From contig NZ_BAEX01000002.1 in assembly GCF_000246945.1 (NCBI RefSeq), forward strand, positions 1-64,000: DNA of 64,000 nt, given 5' to 3'. Each line of letters opens with the position of its first letter. Within the stretch, counting starts at the first letter, position 1. The translations under genes and the position numbers were made by a program. Positions 63,767 to 64,000 of this stretch are shown here, in pieces. The DNA is from Myroides injenensis M09-0166 (lineage in GTDB: Bacteria; Bacteroidota; Bacteroidia; Flavobacteriales; Flavobacteriaceae). The notes under the pieces are model-generated. The model searched no databases, was not told the origin of the DNA, and saw only the letters and a list, made by a program, of their open reading frames with translations.

Positions 63767-64000
63767 TTAGAGTAATAAATCTTTTACTTCTGATAGTTTC
63801 TTAACTGATTTAAAGTTGTCGTGAATGATTGGATGTTCTATATGCTCGTGTAACCAAGTTGTGTGAAATGGTACATGTACAGCATGTCCTCCTAATTCTA
63901 GCACAGGTAGAACATCCGAACGCAAAGAGTTACCAATCATGATAAATTCTTCAGGATTAACATCTAATCGCTTTAAAAGTTTCTGATAATCTATCTCTTC
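63767..64000 (-). CDS. HAD-family phosphatase, C-terminal part (runs off the window)
   Basis: Partial gene: the last 77 codons plus TAA at 63767-63769, open to the window edge. The segment EEFIMIGNSLRSDVLPVLELG carries HAD motif IV (GNSxxSDV, metal-binding Asp), followed by GGHAVHVPFHTTW and a helical end. This matches HAD hydrolases of the YjjG/pyrimidine-nucleotidase-like type; the N-terminal nucleophile DxD lies outside the window. Confidence 0.8.
   Translation of the reverse strand, partial: EEIDYQKLLKRLDVNPEEFIMIGNSLRSDVLPVLELGGHAVHVPFHTTWLHEHIEHPIIHDNFKSVKKLSEVKDLLL

Overview
The window is AT-rich DNA from a member of the Bacteroidota, most likely a Flavobacteriaceae species (possibly Myroides-like; the genus is a guess). 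The evidence is the presence of the gliding/type IX secretion lipoproteins SprE(PorW) and GldH, a RicT-gldH-PBP1A cluster, a sprE-bactofilin-atpI-atpBEFHAG locus without atpD/atpC, several DUF5689, PCMD and DUF5687 proteins, promoters of the TAnnTTTG type, and almost no Shine-Dalgarno sequences. It reads as ordinary chromosome: no phage, insertion sequence, CRISPR array, tRNA or rRNA was seen.

Layout. 0.1-6 kb: YqhD-type alcohol dehydrogenase, GpsA, TerC-family membrane protein, an orphan cytoplasmic-looking GH32 fructosidase and a small conserved hypothetical. 6-9 kb: an intergenic region with an 11-nt repeat element and an orphan terminator, then a DUF5687 permease plus ABC ATPase. 9-18 kb: SprE, bactofilin, AtpI, a small membrane protein and the F0F1 ATP synthase genes a, c, b, delta, alpha and gamma, with strong hairpins between atpE/atpF and atpA/atpG. 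18-20 kb: pyruvate oxidase PoxB. 20-31 kb: two paralogous TonB-dependent-receptor/DUF5689-lipoprotein pairs on the minus strand. The inner pair is broken by one in-frame TGA and one frameshift; the outer pair is intact and divergent from a secreted endonuclease/exonuclease/phosphatase-family enzyme. 31-38.8 kb: MTA/SAH nucleosidase, an 835-bp gap with another 11-nt-period element, ricT-gldH-PBP1A and the two subunits of a 3-oxoacid CoA-transferase. 38.8-43.2 kb: AI-2E-type permease, universal stress protein, Rossmann epimerase-like protein and a secreted nucleotide pyrophosphatase/phosphodiesterase. 43.2-49.5 kb: three tandem PCMD-lipoprotein/outer-membrane-barrel pairs. 49.7-54 kb: GNAT-nitrilase fusion, a tail-less SSB and an OmpR/histidine-kinase pair. 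54-57.2 kb: a second copy of the 11-nt repeat element, a small membrane protein and an mgtC-mgtE operon preceded by a possible leader peptide. 57.4-63.7 kb: a CzcCBA-type heavy-metal efflux operon with an extra outer-membrane protein. The window ends inside a HAD-family phosphatase gene.

How genes fit together. The intact receptor, its OB-fold-like lipoprotein and the divergent secreted nuclease suggest an outer-membrane nucleic-acid or phosphate scavenging locus. The secreted phosphodiesterase 10 kb downstream would fit the same trade, but this is inference. The PCMD/barrel pairs look like a repeatedly duplicated surface module of unknown job. The most unusual non-coding signal is a set of three intergenic elements, at about 6.3, 32.4 and 54.1 kb. 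Each is built of contiguous 11-nt units arranged as two units in one orientation, a spacer, and four or five units in the other orientation.
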